DNA of 64,000 bases from Apium graveolens (lineage: Eukaryota > Streptophyta > Magnoliopsida > Apiales > Apiaceae), in the NCBI RefSeq assembly GCF_009905375.1, contig NC_133647.1:130798673-130862672 (forward strand), read 5' to 3'. Numbering within the stretch: the stretch's first letter is position 1; the number at the start of each line of letters is the position of its first letter. The translations under genes and the position numbers were made by a program. The notes beneath the pieces were generated by a model. That model was given only the letters and a program-made list of their open reading frames with translations. It made no database searches and had not been told where the DNA came from. Below, one piece after another: positions 21,748 through 35,400 of the stretch.

Positions 21748-22747
21748 TCTTCTTTTAGTTATTTATGATTTTACATATTATTGTACTCAACATATCAGTT
21801 AGTATGTTTTTACTTTTAGTATTTTGGTGAGTTGTTATTGATATATTATTTTTGGTAAGTTTTTTATTTTTTAAAATGAAATCAAATGGGACTGCTTTGG
21901 TTGTAGGAAAATTGAGTTGCAAATTTTGGGTGTTCTTTTATTGATTTGCCCGCCCTTACTCTGTTTGGAATTGTAAATTTACAGGGCGTTTATATACATA
22001 ATTTTTTTAACAGATGAGGATTGTGATCTTATTTCTTTGGTTGGCTTTTCTACTCTATTGCCTATTTCACAGTTTTTTCTCTCTATTTTGTTCATTCTCG
22101 CGATTTTTTATTTTCTTAAAAATATTGTTAAATTGAAATGCTCATGTAAAGAAAGACTGCACCTTTAATTTTTTCTTAAGCCTCTATATATATAATGCGG
22201 GCCTCTTGGCAGCAAAATGAGATGATGGAAATTTTTATGATTTGTTAATCTTTTTTTGCTTTCCTGTTTGTCATTTATCAAGTCAATTGATGCAATTGTC
22301 GTACAACCCTAATGTATGGTGCTCCGTCAGTTAAATGTTCTGTTTGTCACTGTGTAACGAATGTCAACGTGAGTCCTGATTTTTATATTTAATGTTTAAA
22401 TGATGAGATATCCAGAGTTTGTGCAAAATCCACATACCACTTTACATCGTTAAGGTCTCATTTTTTGTCTCATATGATAAAACTTTTTATGTTGCTTTAT
22501 ATTTACATAGGAGGGCAGTAATTTTTTATTATTATTTGGACATAAGTTTCTTTTGGGATAGATTAGCAAGCTTTTCATGGTAAGAACTAACTGTGTACAA
22601 CATAATTGATTCTCTCTTTATTTGAGCATTTACCTTTTTTCTTTTTTTTGGACGTCTTTCTTTTTTGGTGTATCATTGTCAATCTTTCTTGTCTTGTAAT
22701 GCATTGATTCCAAGTGAATTGACAACTATTTGTTTTTCTAATTGTAG

Positions 22748-22892
22748 ATTATTGAAAAATACGCAGCTTCGAAGAGGTACAAAAGATCAGTTTCAACGGC
22801 AAACCCTGAATGAGTCGGATAAATCCAAATTTGAACATCAACCTCAATGCGTTGGATAAATGGACAGAAGATTTGGATGAGTTGAAGTAGTA
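22748..22892 (+). other. Second exon-like segment in the CACTA interior, not recognised
   Basis: After an ATTGTAG acceptor-like site, one frame reads IIEKYAASKRYKRSVSTANP to a stop. Another frame reads LDKWTEDLDELK to a stop at 22890. It may be a captured terminal exon. No family is recognised and chance cannot be excluded. Confidence 0.3.
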
Positions 22893-23596
22893 CTTTTCAC
22901 GGTTATAATTTTGATTTTATGCACTAGTATAACTTGAAAATTGTACTTGGTGGTACTTGGCTATTTATTGTCCTTATTATATGGTTTTAATTTATTTTGG
23001 AATACCTTGTCCTGTTGGCTGTAGTTATTTTGAATGTTTAAGGCCTAGGATTGTGATTGCGGAAGATTGTGAATATTGTCAAATTATATAATGGGAAATG
23101 ATATTTTGAAATGCTATATTGTTCTTTTTTTAAAATTAAGTGTTGGTATAGTACTTCAAAGTGTACGCAATAATATAAATGGTTAAAAATTATGTGTTGG
23201 TAAAACTTCAAAAAGTGATGGTAAAGCTTATAAAACTGTTAGTAAGGGTACATAATATTTATAAAAAAGTGTTACCATATATTTATAGTGTAACCAATGA
23301 AAAGAGAGTTGTTCTGAAAAACCTTTTGGAAACACAAATTTGATGTAACAAAAACTATAGTGGTGTGACTATAAGTCTACGTTTACGGTATTACAGATGT
23401 TACTATAAATGGGAAAGTGTAAGTATAGACCTTTTTTGGTCACACATTCGATAGTGTAACCTAAAAATCAAAAGTGTAACCATAGACCCCTAAGATGATG
23501 CCCACATTAATGACGAACTGGTTTTTCGAAAAAGTGGGACCAGAGCCCTTTTTTACCAACAACCACACTTTTTGGCCTTCAACAACACCTTTTTTA

Positions 23597-23626
23597 CCGT
23601 TACAATAGGCCATATATGGTGTAGTG
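23597..23626 (-). repeat. Right terminal inverted repeat of the CACTA element
   Basis: Ends GGTGTAGTG on +, i.e. CACTACACC reading inward. Confidence 0.88.
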
Positions 23627-24493
23627 TAACATTCTTTTTTAAGACTAAACACAATGTAAAAAGAATTCTAAAACTTTGACTTTAGCATGATGTCCTTTAT
23701 CTTAATAAATTGACTTTAAACCTTTTAGAAATGTCAGTTCTATTAGATGTTCAACATGTGAAGATAGTTGATCAGTCTATCAATCACCAGACAGGTCTAA
23801 TGGCCATCCTAGAATATATGTGTTCCGAAACTTAAAGAATAGCTAGGTCTTTATCAACGCTGGACAAATCGTTTAAAAATATATGCGCAACTGAATTAGC
23901 CTCTTACGCCACCACATGTTGGGCCGTTACCAAATAAATGACCTCTTACGCAACTCTAATGTATTACCTGATTACCCTTTTTAATCCAGTTCAAAAATTT
24001 GAATTGATTTTTCTATCTCTTTTCAAATTTCACGACATAGGTGAACTTAATATTTCACGACATAGGTGTAGAGGATAAAATTCCAAATTTGATTTTAAAT
24101 CATAATTTAGTAACAAATGGTTACCAAACACATTCCGAATCAAATACCATTTTAGGTAATTCAAAAATTACTTTTCTCCTAAAACAATATTGAATATAAC
24201 AAATTTTCTGAACAAGGGAATACGTAACTTAAATCATTTTGATCAAGTATAAATATGTTAATAAAACAATGCAACCATGTTTATTCAAAATATTACACCA
24301 TAAAAGATATGATCAGAGGTACTTGCCTTGCTGAGATTTTACTTACGAAATGCTAGGTTATCCAGACTTTGGGGATTGGGTTTTTCGACTGGAACCTACA
24401 GAATCGAAAACATAACCCGGCTCGTATTTATATGCATTATATCAATATATAAAATAGATAGGGCTCACGTACTTTGAAATTCGGTTTGGTAAT
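23627..24493 (-). mobile_element. Decayed chromoviral LTR remnant, reverse orientation
   Basis: No ORF of note. Read on the minus strand it contains segments in the same order as in the LTRs of this region: an ATACGAGYCGGG-like piece (24418), a CTGTAGGTTCC-like piece (24393), AGGCAAGTAC (24318-24330) and GCGTAAGAGG (about 23905). The ends are not defined. Confidence 0.45.
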
Positions 24494-25203
24494 TCTAACA
24501 TCCCCAAATCCGGGATCAGGATTGAGTGTCACCAAACAACATTAAACAATATACGCCTTTATATTAAAATAAATATACAAATAACCCTCAATTCCAGATT
24601 TTTTACAGGTTATGGTATGAAACAAGAATCTAACCTTATAAAATTTATAACAAATAGATAAAATTTTATTACCCTTTACTAAGATTCTCGTCTTATTCAC
24701 TCTGACATCTCCACTTACTACAGCTGGGATCTCTCCAATTTTTTCTGTCTATTAAGAGTTATTCACTTTTATCCTCATTTGATAATGGAAAAAAATAAGA
24801 ACTCACAAAGCAAGAGTGAGCCAAAATTTCCCAACGAGTATCATAATTGGTTTCCGGGTATCATTATCAAAAGAAACTCCTGGAAACAATCTTTAAATGA
24901 TTTTATAAACATCTTTATCTATTAAAACGGTTGAGCGAATTAAACATCGGCCCTTATTAGCCTTCCATCACAAATTATATTTCTTTGTAAAAGAGCAACG
25001 GACATTTCACTGACTCATCTCTTAAATTAATTATTTGTTCGGTTTTGTAATCATAAAACTTTTCAAGAAGGAATGCCGTTAATGGAGATCAACAAAAAAT
25101 TAGACTGGACACTAGAATCAACACAGTACTATAACCTGCTGATCAGTCAGGTATAGTATGGACCTATGCCCATCTGCATAGACCCACATCATATCAGGTA
25201 CCC

Positions 25204-25285
25204 AGACCCATTCTGGCCTCATATCAAAGGGTCCAGCCATCTCTGGCCCTTACATCAAAGGGTCCATCCATCTCTGGCCTTTATC
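25204..25285. repeat. Short tandem repeat in LTR A
   Basis: Three imperfect units of about 31 bp built on TCAAAGGGTCCAGCCATCTC / TGGCCT. Confidence 0.7.
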
Positions 25286-25629
25286 GTAACCATCTAGTCC
25301 ATAGAGTATTTTGATGTTAAATCATTTTGATTTCAAAATATCATGATTCAGGGTTCGCAAATAACCCAAAACAATTGGTATTTGCTCAAGAGATCACCAA
25401 TAATGATAAGGAACAAGAACAAAAACGTACTTGCATAATTAAGAGTAATTTACAGAGAAATGTAAAATATTTAAGTATTCTGAATTTAGAATAAGGAAGA
25501 AATACTTGCCTCAATTGATTCGCTTTCTAACTTTCCGTCACCATTTTATGTTCACCTCTATGCTATATCTAATCGTCTCATTATCACACATAATCAAGCT
25601 TTAATTTACTATCAATATCTGACTTGAAT

Positions 25630-28600
25630 TATAACACCCTCCAAATCCGGGGTATAGATTTGGGGCATTATTAACAACAATTACCAACTAAACCTGCACA
25701 AGCGGAATATAAATATAATAATTACCCCGAACTATCACTACTCAGGATCTTTTAAGGTCTGAGTTGAAAACAAGAACCACATACTACACTTTATTACAAA
25801 CCCAAATAAATAAAACCTGTCTCAAGAACTCTCTTTGTTACAAAACTTTATTCTATCTACAATCTCACAACACAACTTTTATTCAAACTACACAAGACTT
25901 TTATTCAACCCAACATTACTACTTATCCTGCTACACCTGATCTGGCAATTCAAAGCTCTCTTCGGGAATGGGAAGGAACACTTTTGGTATAAGAGGGTCC
26001 CGCTGCTTGACTCGCTTCTTGACTACGCGGGTCCTGATGGGTTTCATTCTCTACCTTAACTGTAAAACAATAGGAATAACAATAAAAGGGGATGAGCCAA
26101 AATTGCACAACAAGCCTGCAACAATATATATAGTATAAGAGAAAAACAGGTGAACCAATAAGCTGCTGGTTAAAACAACCATCTGAATCTGTATAGGATA
26201 GTAATTTGCCAATGCTGGCGAGTACCAAATGAACAAGACTGGAAACAAGAACCAACATATGCACTATAACCTGCTGATCATCCAGAATATAGTGCAGATC
26301 TATACCCAACTGCATAGACCCAACCAACATAAAGAGTACTCAGGCAACTATGGCCTATTAAATAATAGTCCGGGTAAAACCCAGCCCGTATAGTAACCAT
26401 CCAGTCCAAGGCTTAGCATCCGGAATAATCGGAATGCTTTTGATATATCCCAACACCAGGATATACTAGAGTATATGTAACAAGGGTAAAAAGGATTGAA
26501 ATATGAACAGGGAATTCAATAAATTGGGTGAAATCAAGAATCGAAATGAAATTGAAACAAGCAATAATAAATGAGTAACAGTGTATATGAACAGTGATTA
26601 TCAAAGGTAACTGATATGATAAAAGGAAATATAAATCACTATTCTGAATTTAGAATAGGGGAAAAACTTGCCTTGCGCGTACTTAACCTGGTTTAACTCA
26701 CCGCCTTCTGTCCCTAGCTTGCTCTGCCTTGCTAACACTGAACCAATCATGGGAAGATAGTCGTTTAGATAACTTACTATATACGTGTATCTTGAATTGA
26801 TATCACACAACCTTATCAGTCTACCCATGCGTTTCTATCTGACTCGCATATATACACATACATTTATATAACACATATATTCACATAATCACGTAAAGCA
26901 CGTAGCACATAAAGCACATAATCAATTTTTTAGACTTATAATTATTTTTAGAATCGATTCTAGACTCATACCTGCATTAACTAGCCTTATCTGATTTTAT
27001 TATAATTTTTCGAGATTTATTCGACTCAATTATACCCCTATTAGGACCTACAAACTATTAATTATCACCAAACCACTCTTTTTCAGAAGAAATTATAACT
27101 TACAACTATTTTTATTGAATTCGTCTCATTTTTCTGAGTCTAGGGGTCTTCGTTTCGCTCAAATCGGACTAACGGTTGAATTATTATGAATTAAACAAGA
27201 TTTAATTAATTAATAATTAATTTATAAATAATTAAATTTAATTAAACAATCCTTAATCATATTTTTAAATAATTAATTAATAATTATTGTATTTTAGAAT
27301 AATTAATCCCTAATTATTAGGAATTATTATTATTTATTACAAATTATTATTACTTATTCGATCAGATCGATTATTTACAAATAATCAATCGATTTAATTA
27401 ACCGATACGCTACTTATCGAATAACTACGAATTACTCGAATTATAAACCAACTTAATGATTAATCACTCGTATAACTACGAGCTACTCGCAATTCTCGCA
27501 TAATTATCGAACTATTATATTATTATTGAAACTCATACGATTCGCTAATCAATTAGTTACCGATATTTAATTATACGCTATAAATAATTACCGCAATATT
27601 ATTCGAATAACTATCGCTCGAATACTAATTCTAATTATCGAATTACTATTCGCATTATTAACTAATTATTAGATTATTAATCATATCACTTAATTATTTC
27701 TAATTCTTATTTATTAATTAATTACCTAATTATTAATTAATTACCCTATTATTAATTAATTAGATAATTAATAAATAATTAGATAAATAATTAATTAATT
27801 AATTAAATAATTAATTTCGAATTTATAATTTAATAAAATAATTTAGAAATTAATAATACTATTTTTCAGAATTTAAAACTAATTTTTAATTAATTTTTAG
27901 AATTATTAAAAACTGATTTTAATTACTAAAATATAAATAAATAATTAATTACTCAAAAACACAAAATCAGAACAGAGTTTGGGTTCTGAAGGATCAAACC
28001 CGGAAACGAACCCGGGTCGTTTCCGGGTTGCAAACCGGGTCGACCTCGGGTTAACGGGTCACGAAGAACGAACCCTGCAACCCAGAACCCGACGCCGGCG
28101 GGCTGCTTTCCGGCGGCCAATCCACGACGAAACTCCGTTTTTCAGGCACGATTCTTCTGCGGTTTCAAAGCACAGCAACACAACGACGCTCCCAGCACTT
28201 TCCTCCTTCTTCCCTCGACCTCCTCTCGACGAAACGCGGCCGGAAACGCGAAGAACACGGCGGCGGCGTCGTTCTCCGGCGAGCACGAAACGGAAGCCAA
28301 CGAACGCGAAGCCGGTGCCAATCGACTCCCTATCCGACGATCTAAACGTCTATGCTAACAGAATCATCAAACAATTAACAGAACTGCAAACCCGAATTCA
28401 AGAAATTAAAACCGAAAATATAAATTTCAATTCAATCAATCAAACATCAAAAACAATTACATAATCGAAAACTACAGATCATAAGCTTCAAAACGAGTAC
28501 TCACATGCTCGATTTGGACTCCGGAATCACGATGAAAATCAGCTTTGATCCTCCTGCTCTGTTCTTCACAAACCCTAACCCTAATTCCCTTTCTGATTTT

Positions 28601-29258
28601 CTTTTTATTTTTCTGATTTTTAATTATAATTAACTGATTTAATTAATAGTAAATCAGGTTTTTATATTTATGAAAATAATATCCCTAAGTAAAATTAAGG
28701 GTCTAATTACACTCCTAATAAAAATACTTGGCCCAACTTTTATAATTTTTGGGTATTAATATTGAATTTTTAAATATCCAATAAATACAAAATAAATGCT
28801 AAAAATTCCCAAAAATTGTGAATATTACAAAAATACAAAGAAAAATGATATATAATAATTTCATGATTATATAAATATAAAAATGAAATTTTTATGGGGT
28901 TTTTGGTACCCTAAGGGGTCCGGAAAAGTCGTTTTTCGCGAAAAAGGTTAATTTGTAAAACGTCTAAGGGTTTAGAATAGCGATATGGTATAGAGCATCT
29001 TTAAATAAAATAGGGCTAATAATTTTGTTTGAAATACGGGCTTTTAAAACATAGTTTTGAGTTGTACGGGTTTTGATATAAAATATATAACTGACGATAA
29101 AATGCTCAATAAATATCCAAAACACGTTTGGATCAAAACAGCCAACACATAACACATAGCAGTTAGGGTTTAATGACTTAACATATTTAATCACATAATA
29201 ATACACATAATTTATCATTATTATAATATAATACAAATGTAATTTCTCGGTCGTTACA
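25630..29258 (-). mobile_element. Solo LTR B of a chromovirus, reverse, inside LTR A
   Basis: On + it starts TATAACACCCTCCAAATCCGGGG and ends TCTCGGTCGTTACA, 3629 bp. TGAAT flanks it at 25625-25629 and 29259-29263. No internal region lies between, so it is a solo LTR formed by LTR-LTR recombination. It contains a long AT-rich tract (27180-27960), then a GC-rich island (27960-28340). Confidence 0.85.
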
Positions 29259-29263
29259 TGAAT

Positions 29264-31506
29264 GACTCGAACTCTGTGTATCTATCATAAAAGATACTAT
29301 TTCAATCAACCGACAATATATAATTGCCTATTATATGTTCATCCTTATCGTCTAACCTCCCGATAATAACAGATAAGGATCACCTTCAATCATATAAAGT
29401 TTAATAGACACGAGAATTCACAATTCATATAACACGTAAACACATAAGGCACGTATCACATATTTCATACAACCTATAACTCACTTCGTCGAAACATTCT
29501 ACTCGATGCGTTTAAAATTGAAATCGGGTCGAAATACGAGTTTTTGTTAGTTTCGCGACTTAGAAACATTTACCAAATCAAGCGATCTTTCGAGACGAAA
29601 TAATTTATGTCTCGAAAGTATTTTTAATAGAAGAAGAATATTTTTCTAAGTCTAGAAGCGTTTGTTTCGTATTAAACGGACAAACGGTCTATCTATTATG
29701 AATAAAATAAGAATAATTTAATTAATAATAATATTAATTGAATTTCAAATACCTTTATATAATTTTTACAAGCTCAAAATGATTTTTAAATAATTTTTAA
29801 TAATCTTTAACTATTTATAGAATTAATTAATTAATTAATTAAATTAATCAATTAATTAAATCCATAAATAATATACTAAAATAAATTATAAATAATTAAA
29901 CCAAATTTAGATTTTTGAAAATAATAAAATAATAATTTTCTGGAATTAAAATAATTTAGTTATTTATTTAAAATAATTGACCAAATTAACTTTAGGGATT
30001 TAAAAAATAATTTTTAAAATAATTAATAGATTTTTGATTTATTTTTAAACAAAATCCTTGAAACAGTTTTCAGGAATGGGGTTTGAGGTTTTATGAATTA
30101 AACCCGGGTTACCAGCTAAACCCAAACGGGTCAACAACCCGTCGGACCGGGTCGAACGCTAGCCAGAATCTGAAAAAGATCTGGTGGTTTTGCCGGTTCC
30201 GGTGAGTTTAATTAGACCACAAAACTCCGTTTTTTGCACTCGATTCTTGCTGTAACACATTCGTACACAACCTAGCAATTTAGATTCAACATCAATCATC
30301 AAAAATGATTCGTGGATCATCATTTCCGGCCTAATATCCATGAAAGCCGGCGAAATCGAGCTCTATATTCGGCCAACTCGATTTCCATAATTTCTAAACT
30401 ATATGTAACAATTTATATCTTGAAATGATGCTCTGGAATCATACAAACTATATCTGTAATCATAGTAAGCAACCAAACATTTAACAATCAGGGAAATTAA
30501 TTTGAAAATCTAGAAAAAAAACTATAACTCGATTTACTACTTCTAGCAATCGTTGGTGCAAAGAAATACATGAATCAATTGCAAATCACATCAGAAAACT
30601 ATCTCAGTCATCAAAATCCATCAACAACCTTAGAATCAAAAATCTCTAATTCGAACCATAAACCCTAAAATCAAAATTTAAAATTCACCAACCTGGGTAT
30701 GATTCGATTGAATAATTGGATTGTACTCTTCAAGTTCTTCAATTTGACTACAAATACGACCTACTTTGCTTTCCAGATCAGGCTAAAATCATGCATTGAT
30801 TCTCAAGAACACATGAAGAACATAAACCCTAATTTTTATAGAATAATCTGATTTTTAATATATTTTCTAATTTTTGTATAATTAAATAAGAATTAATAAC
30901 AGATAAATTCATTTTATACTTATAAAAATAATACTCCCAAAAATTATTTAGGGTCTAATTATATAATTTAATGAAAATATTTAGCTCAAAATTAATAATT
31001 AACCGGGAATAATTTTTAATCCAATAAATACAAACATTATGTCAAAGTTCCCAAAAATTATGAATAAACCAAAAATACAAAAATATTTAATATTTAATAG
31101 TCCAACAATTTATAAAAAATAAAAATTTGATTTTTGTGGGATTTGACATCCCGGTAGGTGCCCGGAAAAATCATTTTTCACGAAACGAAATATTTTGTAA
31201 ATCAACTAGATGTTCGGAAAATCAATATGGTATACGCCATATTATGCAAAATAATACCAATGGTTACATACGAAATATCATCTTTTATGATATTTTCATT
31301 TAACATTTAACAATATTTGGATAGTATAACTTTTAATATAAATCCATTTAACACACAATAAAATACCCGAAAATATCATGAGCCACACAGAACACATATA
31401 GCACATAACATATAACCTTTATGATCAGTCATAATTTATAATATCATAAATCACATAATACTCATTTAATATGACGCAAAATAGTCAAATATTCTTGGTC
31501 GTTACA
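29264..31506 (-). other. Continuation of LTR A after the solo LTR
   Basis: Second half of LTR A. Includes a GC-rich piece with ACCCGGGTTACCAGC and CGGGTCAACAACCCGTC (about 30105-30160), equivalent to the GC-rich island in B and to 33780-33830 in C. No gene seen. Confidence 0.65.
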
Positions 31507-32427
31507 TCCTTCCCCCCCTTAAAAGGATTTTATCCTCAAAATCATACTAAGGAACTAGATAATGATACATTCAAGTATCTCACTTCCATTTCTCAAGTGA
31601 CCTCTCATCCTTACAATTCCTTCATAAAACTTTAAATCACAATATCAAATTATTACCCAATAGCCTCTAGCTGATATAATATCCTATCAGTTGTTCATAC
31701 CATTCAACTTGAATTCTCATCATAACTATAATGAAGCTAGATTACACTTCCTGAGTACAAACATATAGACATACTATGAACAGTCTATTTATATGGAGGT
31801 AAAGCCAGCTCATATAGAATCTTGCTCACACATTTTACTCTTTCAGCAGGACTACATAATACATACTAAACTTTCTTTTCTTGTTAATTCTAATCAATCG
31901 TGTTTATGAACACTTTCAACATTTACTGGTCTTTTAACTTCATTCTCCACGTATTTCTTTGTTTAATCAACATAAATCTCGATCGCTTCCAATAGCATTC
32001 GAAGCTCTTTAATCATGCCCTTACTCTTCTAATCCATCTGCGAATGATATACTAAGACCATAGCGTATTCGATTTCTAACGTTTTCAAAATTAACTCCAA
32101 AATTAAGAATTAAAGGAAAATTCTTAGCTGAATACGATTGACGTACGAATTTTTTATCATCCCATAATTTCCTTTAATCCCACATGAATTTATTCATTGG
32201 GTGAAAATCTTTTACGATTTAAAAGAAATGCACTAACCTGGAGACATCACCCGCATATTCTAACCCGTATTGTCATTTAATTTGGTTCTAGGGAGTCCCC
32301 ATATGAAATTTATTGAAATTTCCTACCCTGGCGTTCAATCAAATATAACATTTATTCCTATCTTTTAGTTCTGTCTTACCTGGTGCCCGTTTATTCATGA
32401 GTGATATATCCTATTCCGGTTCAGCAC
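31507..32427 (-). mobile_element. Polypurine tract and decayed internal DNA of the reverse gypsy element
   Basis: TCCTTCCCCCCCTTAAAAGG at 31507-31526 is a reverse polypurine tract touching LTR A. The rest is AT-rich with no open frame. It should be the 3' end of pol in reverse, but I could not align it with confidence. Confidence 0.5.
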
Positions 32428-35400
32428 TGTAATATCCAGGAAAATTATGTGAATATTATATGATAAATAAATAGATATTATGTATTTGATAGATTTAAAG
32501 TGATTATTGCCATGATATTAGATGGTATAGCTGTTACGTGTGCTTCTGTGGGGGCCAGAAAATTTTTCGATTGATTAATATACGTTTAAACTGTAATTAT
32601 ATGAATTTATCTGCAACCGGGACGCGTGTTTATTAGCGTCTTTATTAAGGTACTCGTTTTATTTTATTTTACGCGTGTTTCAATTCATTTTATGTGTTAT
32701 CGGGTTTTTATGGTAATTTAGGGATCGTTCCTGTTTTTCAAAAATCATCGGACCGTGACCCCACCGGGGCCCCACCGGGACAACAAACCCCACAAAATCT
32801 ATGTTTTTATTTTTATACAATTATTCGTATTTCAAATACCCTTTATTTTTGTATTTTTGAATCATTCACAATTTTCAGGGAATTTTGACATTAATTTTGT
32901 ATTTTATCGTTTTTAAAATTATTCCCCGTAATTATTATTTTGGGGCCCTAAGTAATATAATTAGGGGATAAAAACACCCTTAATTTATTTTGGGGTATAA
33001 TTTTTGTAAAAATATAAATAGGCCATTATTTCTTTTAGTTTATTTTAATTTCATTAAAAACAAAAATTAAGGATATAATTTTGGGGGTAAAATTTCTTCA
33101 AGAACAAAAAATCGGTGATTTTGGGAGTTCTAGGAATCCTCTGTTGATGCTCTTGTAACCAAAATAATCCTTGTTTCGAGCTTGTTCTATTGATATCAAA
33201 ATCACGAATTGAGGGTGAGTATTCTGTAAAATCAATTTTTTTTAGTTTTGTTCTTGAAATTGTTCTTGAGTTGTGTTGATTTTTGATTGATTCTGTTGTT
33301 ATACATAGTTTTAGATGATGGTTTACAATCGATTTGATTATAAATATGTGTTGTTTGATTACCGGAGTGTTAAAGTCTAGCCCTACGTTTTTGTGGATTT
33401 TTCAATTCGATTCTCTTGATTATAATGATGTTCTTGGTTATATTTGATGACTAGATTAGTTTGTACTTGTTCTGAGCTTCATTTTGGTAATTTAAACTTG
33501 AATTTTGGTACCGATTTGTTTGAAATCGGAGTTTTCCGATTTGGGTGGCCGGACTTGGTACTGAGCTCGTCGGAGAGGACGAACTTTGGTTCGTTTGGGG
33601 CTACTGTTGGCTGGGTTATGGAGTTGGTGGAAGCAGGAATCGAACGGGGTACTGAGCACGGCAAAACAGCAGCCTGGAAGGAAGCGTTTTACTTTGCCGG
33701 AACCACGCCGAAAAATTTCCCGGCGACCAGAATCTAGAAATTTCATAAACCGGCGGGAATTTCCGGCCGCATTCATATGAACCTGTCTGGGTTCTTGCCC
33801 GACCCGTTGGGTTGTAGTCAGACCCGGTTTTGATCTTATATTTTCCAAAACAGAATACTAAAACCTGTTTCTGCACTTTCTTTTTATAATTATTTTTTTT
33901 ATCATTTATTTATATTTGAAAATCATTTAGATATTATTTTAAATTTTAAAATTATTTTCTTAATTATTTTAAATTCCTAAAATTATTTTCATTTATTATT
34001 TTCAAAAAAAATCTAATTTGATTTAATTATTTATAATTCATTTTAGTTAATTATTTATGAATTTAATTAATTAATTAAAAATCATTTAATCAATTAATTT
34101 CATTTATAAATAGTTAAATAAATGTAAATTATTTATAATTAATTCAAATAATTTCTAAAAATTATTTTAGGCTTTTAAAAACTATATTTTGGTATTTCAA
34201 AATCAATTAATATTATTATTAATTGATTTATTTCCATGTATTTCTTATTTTATTCATAATAATTAAACCGTTTGTCCGTTTAATACGAAACGAACGTGTA
34301 CAGACTCAGAAAAACATTACGCTTCCAATAAAAATACTTTTGAGTCCTAGTTTCTTTTGTATTACAATGGCATTTGAATTGTGTATCAGTTTAAGTTGGT
34401 TTTTGATCGGTAAATATTATTATTGACCTGATTTTCATTCTGAACGCACTAAAACATAACTTTTAATGGTCTGACTTATGTGTTACATGAAATATGTGAT
34501 TACGTGTTATACGAATACCATGATTACGTGCTATATGATATGCATGCTATCTGTTTATAGTTTTAAAATGCCATGCTTAGTTATAAACGATCGGGTAGAT
34601 GTCAAGACGTATAGTTACGTCGATTGAGTTTGGTTCTGTCAATTAAGATAGCCCTTTTATTTATAGAATCGAGTAGTACGGAGTGCGGTCAAGTGTTAGA
34701 CGAAGATAGTAGCCAGCAGCTATAAGCCAGAGTAATATTAAGAGGTTATCGAGCATACCAGGCAAGTACCCTAACTTCACTTATCGTTCAAGTGAAGTTT
34801 ATTTCGAATCATATTATGCAATTATTTATGTCATCACCTATCATTCAAGTGATATTGACTCTGAATTTATTCTTTCAATTTCTCTACTATTCTAAGTTCG
34901 GAATAGTTAAATATTTTTACATTTCGCTACAACTTACTCTATACAGTAAAGCTTTGAATTGAGATTAGCGAATAACTAATTATTCTGGTTATTTCGCCAT
35001 TGGTTGTTGAGATAACTCCGGACCATGAGAAATGGGGAGTTATATGGTTAAGGATGTCATTTGATTCGACTCCTTTGACGGAATTTTTTTTTTATGGGTT
35101 GAATGGTTGCGTAAGAGGCCGTGGCGGGGGTCCAGTGTGAGCTGTGTGTTATATAGGATATAAGACTTTCTAGGCCGATATGTGCCTTAGGTACCTTTTG
35201 TTTAGTTGGATATGCTTCGGCATACCGGTGTTGCTCCGCGGCTGATCACCGGCGGCAACACACCGTCGTTCGAGGATTCCAATTCCAAAATCAAATATAT
35301 TGCAAATGTTGTTCATTATCAGATATATATCAGTTTTAATATTGTTCAGGTATTGTGGTTTGGTTTTGTTCTTCAGATATATTGTTGTTGTTGTTACAAA

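Larger units (their letters stand above)
19178..23626. mobile_element. Non-autonomous CACTA transposon (Pack-type candidate)
   Basis: Terminal inverted repeats match at 27 of 30 positions. The right end reads CACTACACC inward and the left end CCCTACACC (one base changed). Flanking trinucleotides are TAG (left) and TAA (right), a decayed 3-bp duplication. Subterminal repeats of the type TATAGTGTAACC occur near both ends (e.g. 19308-19320, 23284-23295, 23450-23461, about 23471), as expected for transposase-binding regions. No transposase is found in the 4.4-kb interior. Instead there is a chaperonin-60 fragment and several exon-like stretches in T-rich DNA. Confidence 0.85.
24494..31506 (-). 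mobile_element. Chromoviral LTR A, reverse, split by solo LTR B
   Basis: On + it begins TCTAACATCCCCAAATCCGGG and ends CGGTC-type sequence closing in GTTACA at 31506, directly followed by a reverse polypurine tract. So it is a 3' LTR of a minus-strand gypsy element. Without the insert at 25630-29258 (plus one TGAAT) it is about 3.4 kb. It shares landmarks with B, for example ATTCTGAATTTAGAATA followed by the ACTTGCCT motif at the same offset from the end (about 1.0 kb). No protein is encoded. Confidence 0.75.

Noticed and set aside
27979..28464. 161-codon arginine/proline-rich open frame in LTR B
   Set aside because: It is antisense to the LTR, lies in its GC-rich island, has no recognisable domain, and is not open in LTRs A or C. 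Base composition explains it.
28571..28586. Telomere-like AAACCCTAACCCTAA
   Set aside because: Only two units inside solo LTR B; such leader-like sequence is common and does not indicate a telomere or interstitial array.
33444..33876. Overlapping open frames on both strands of LTR C
   Set aside because: GC-rich island with chance frames on both strands; none is shared with LTRs A or B.
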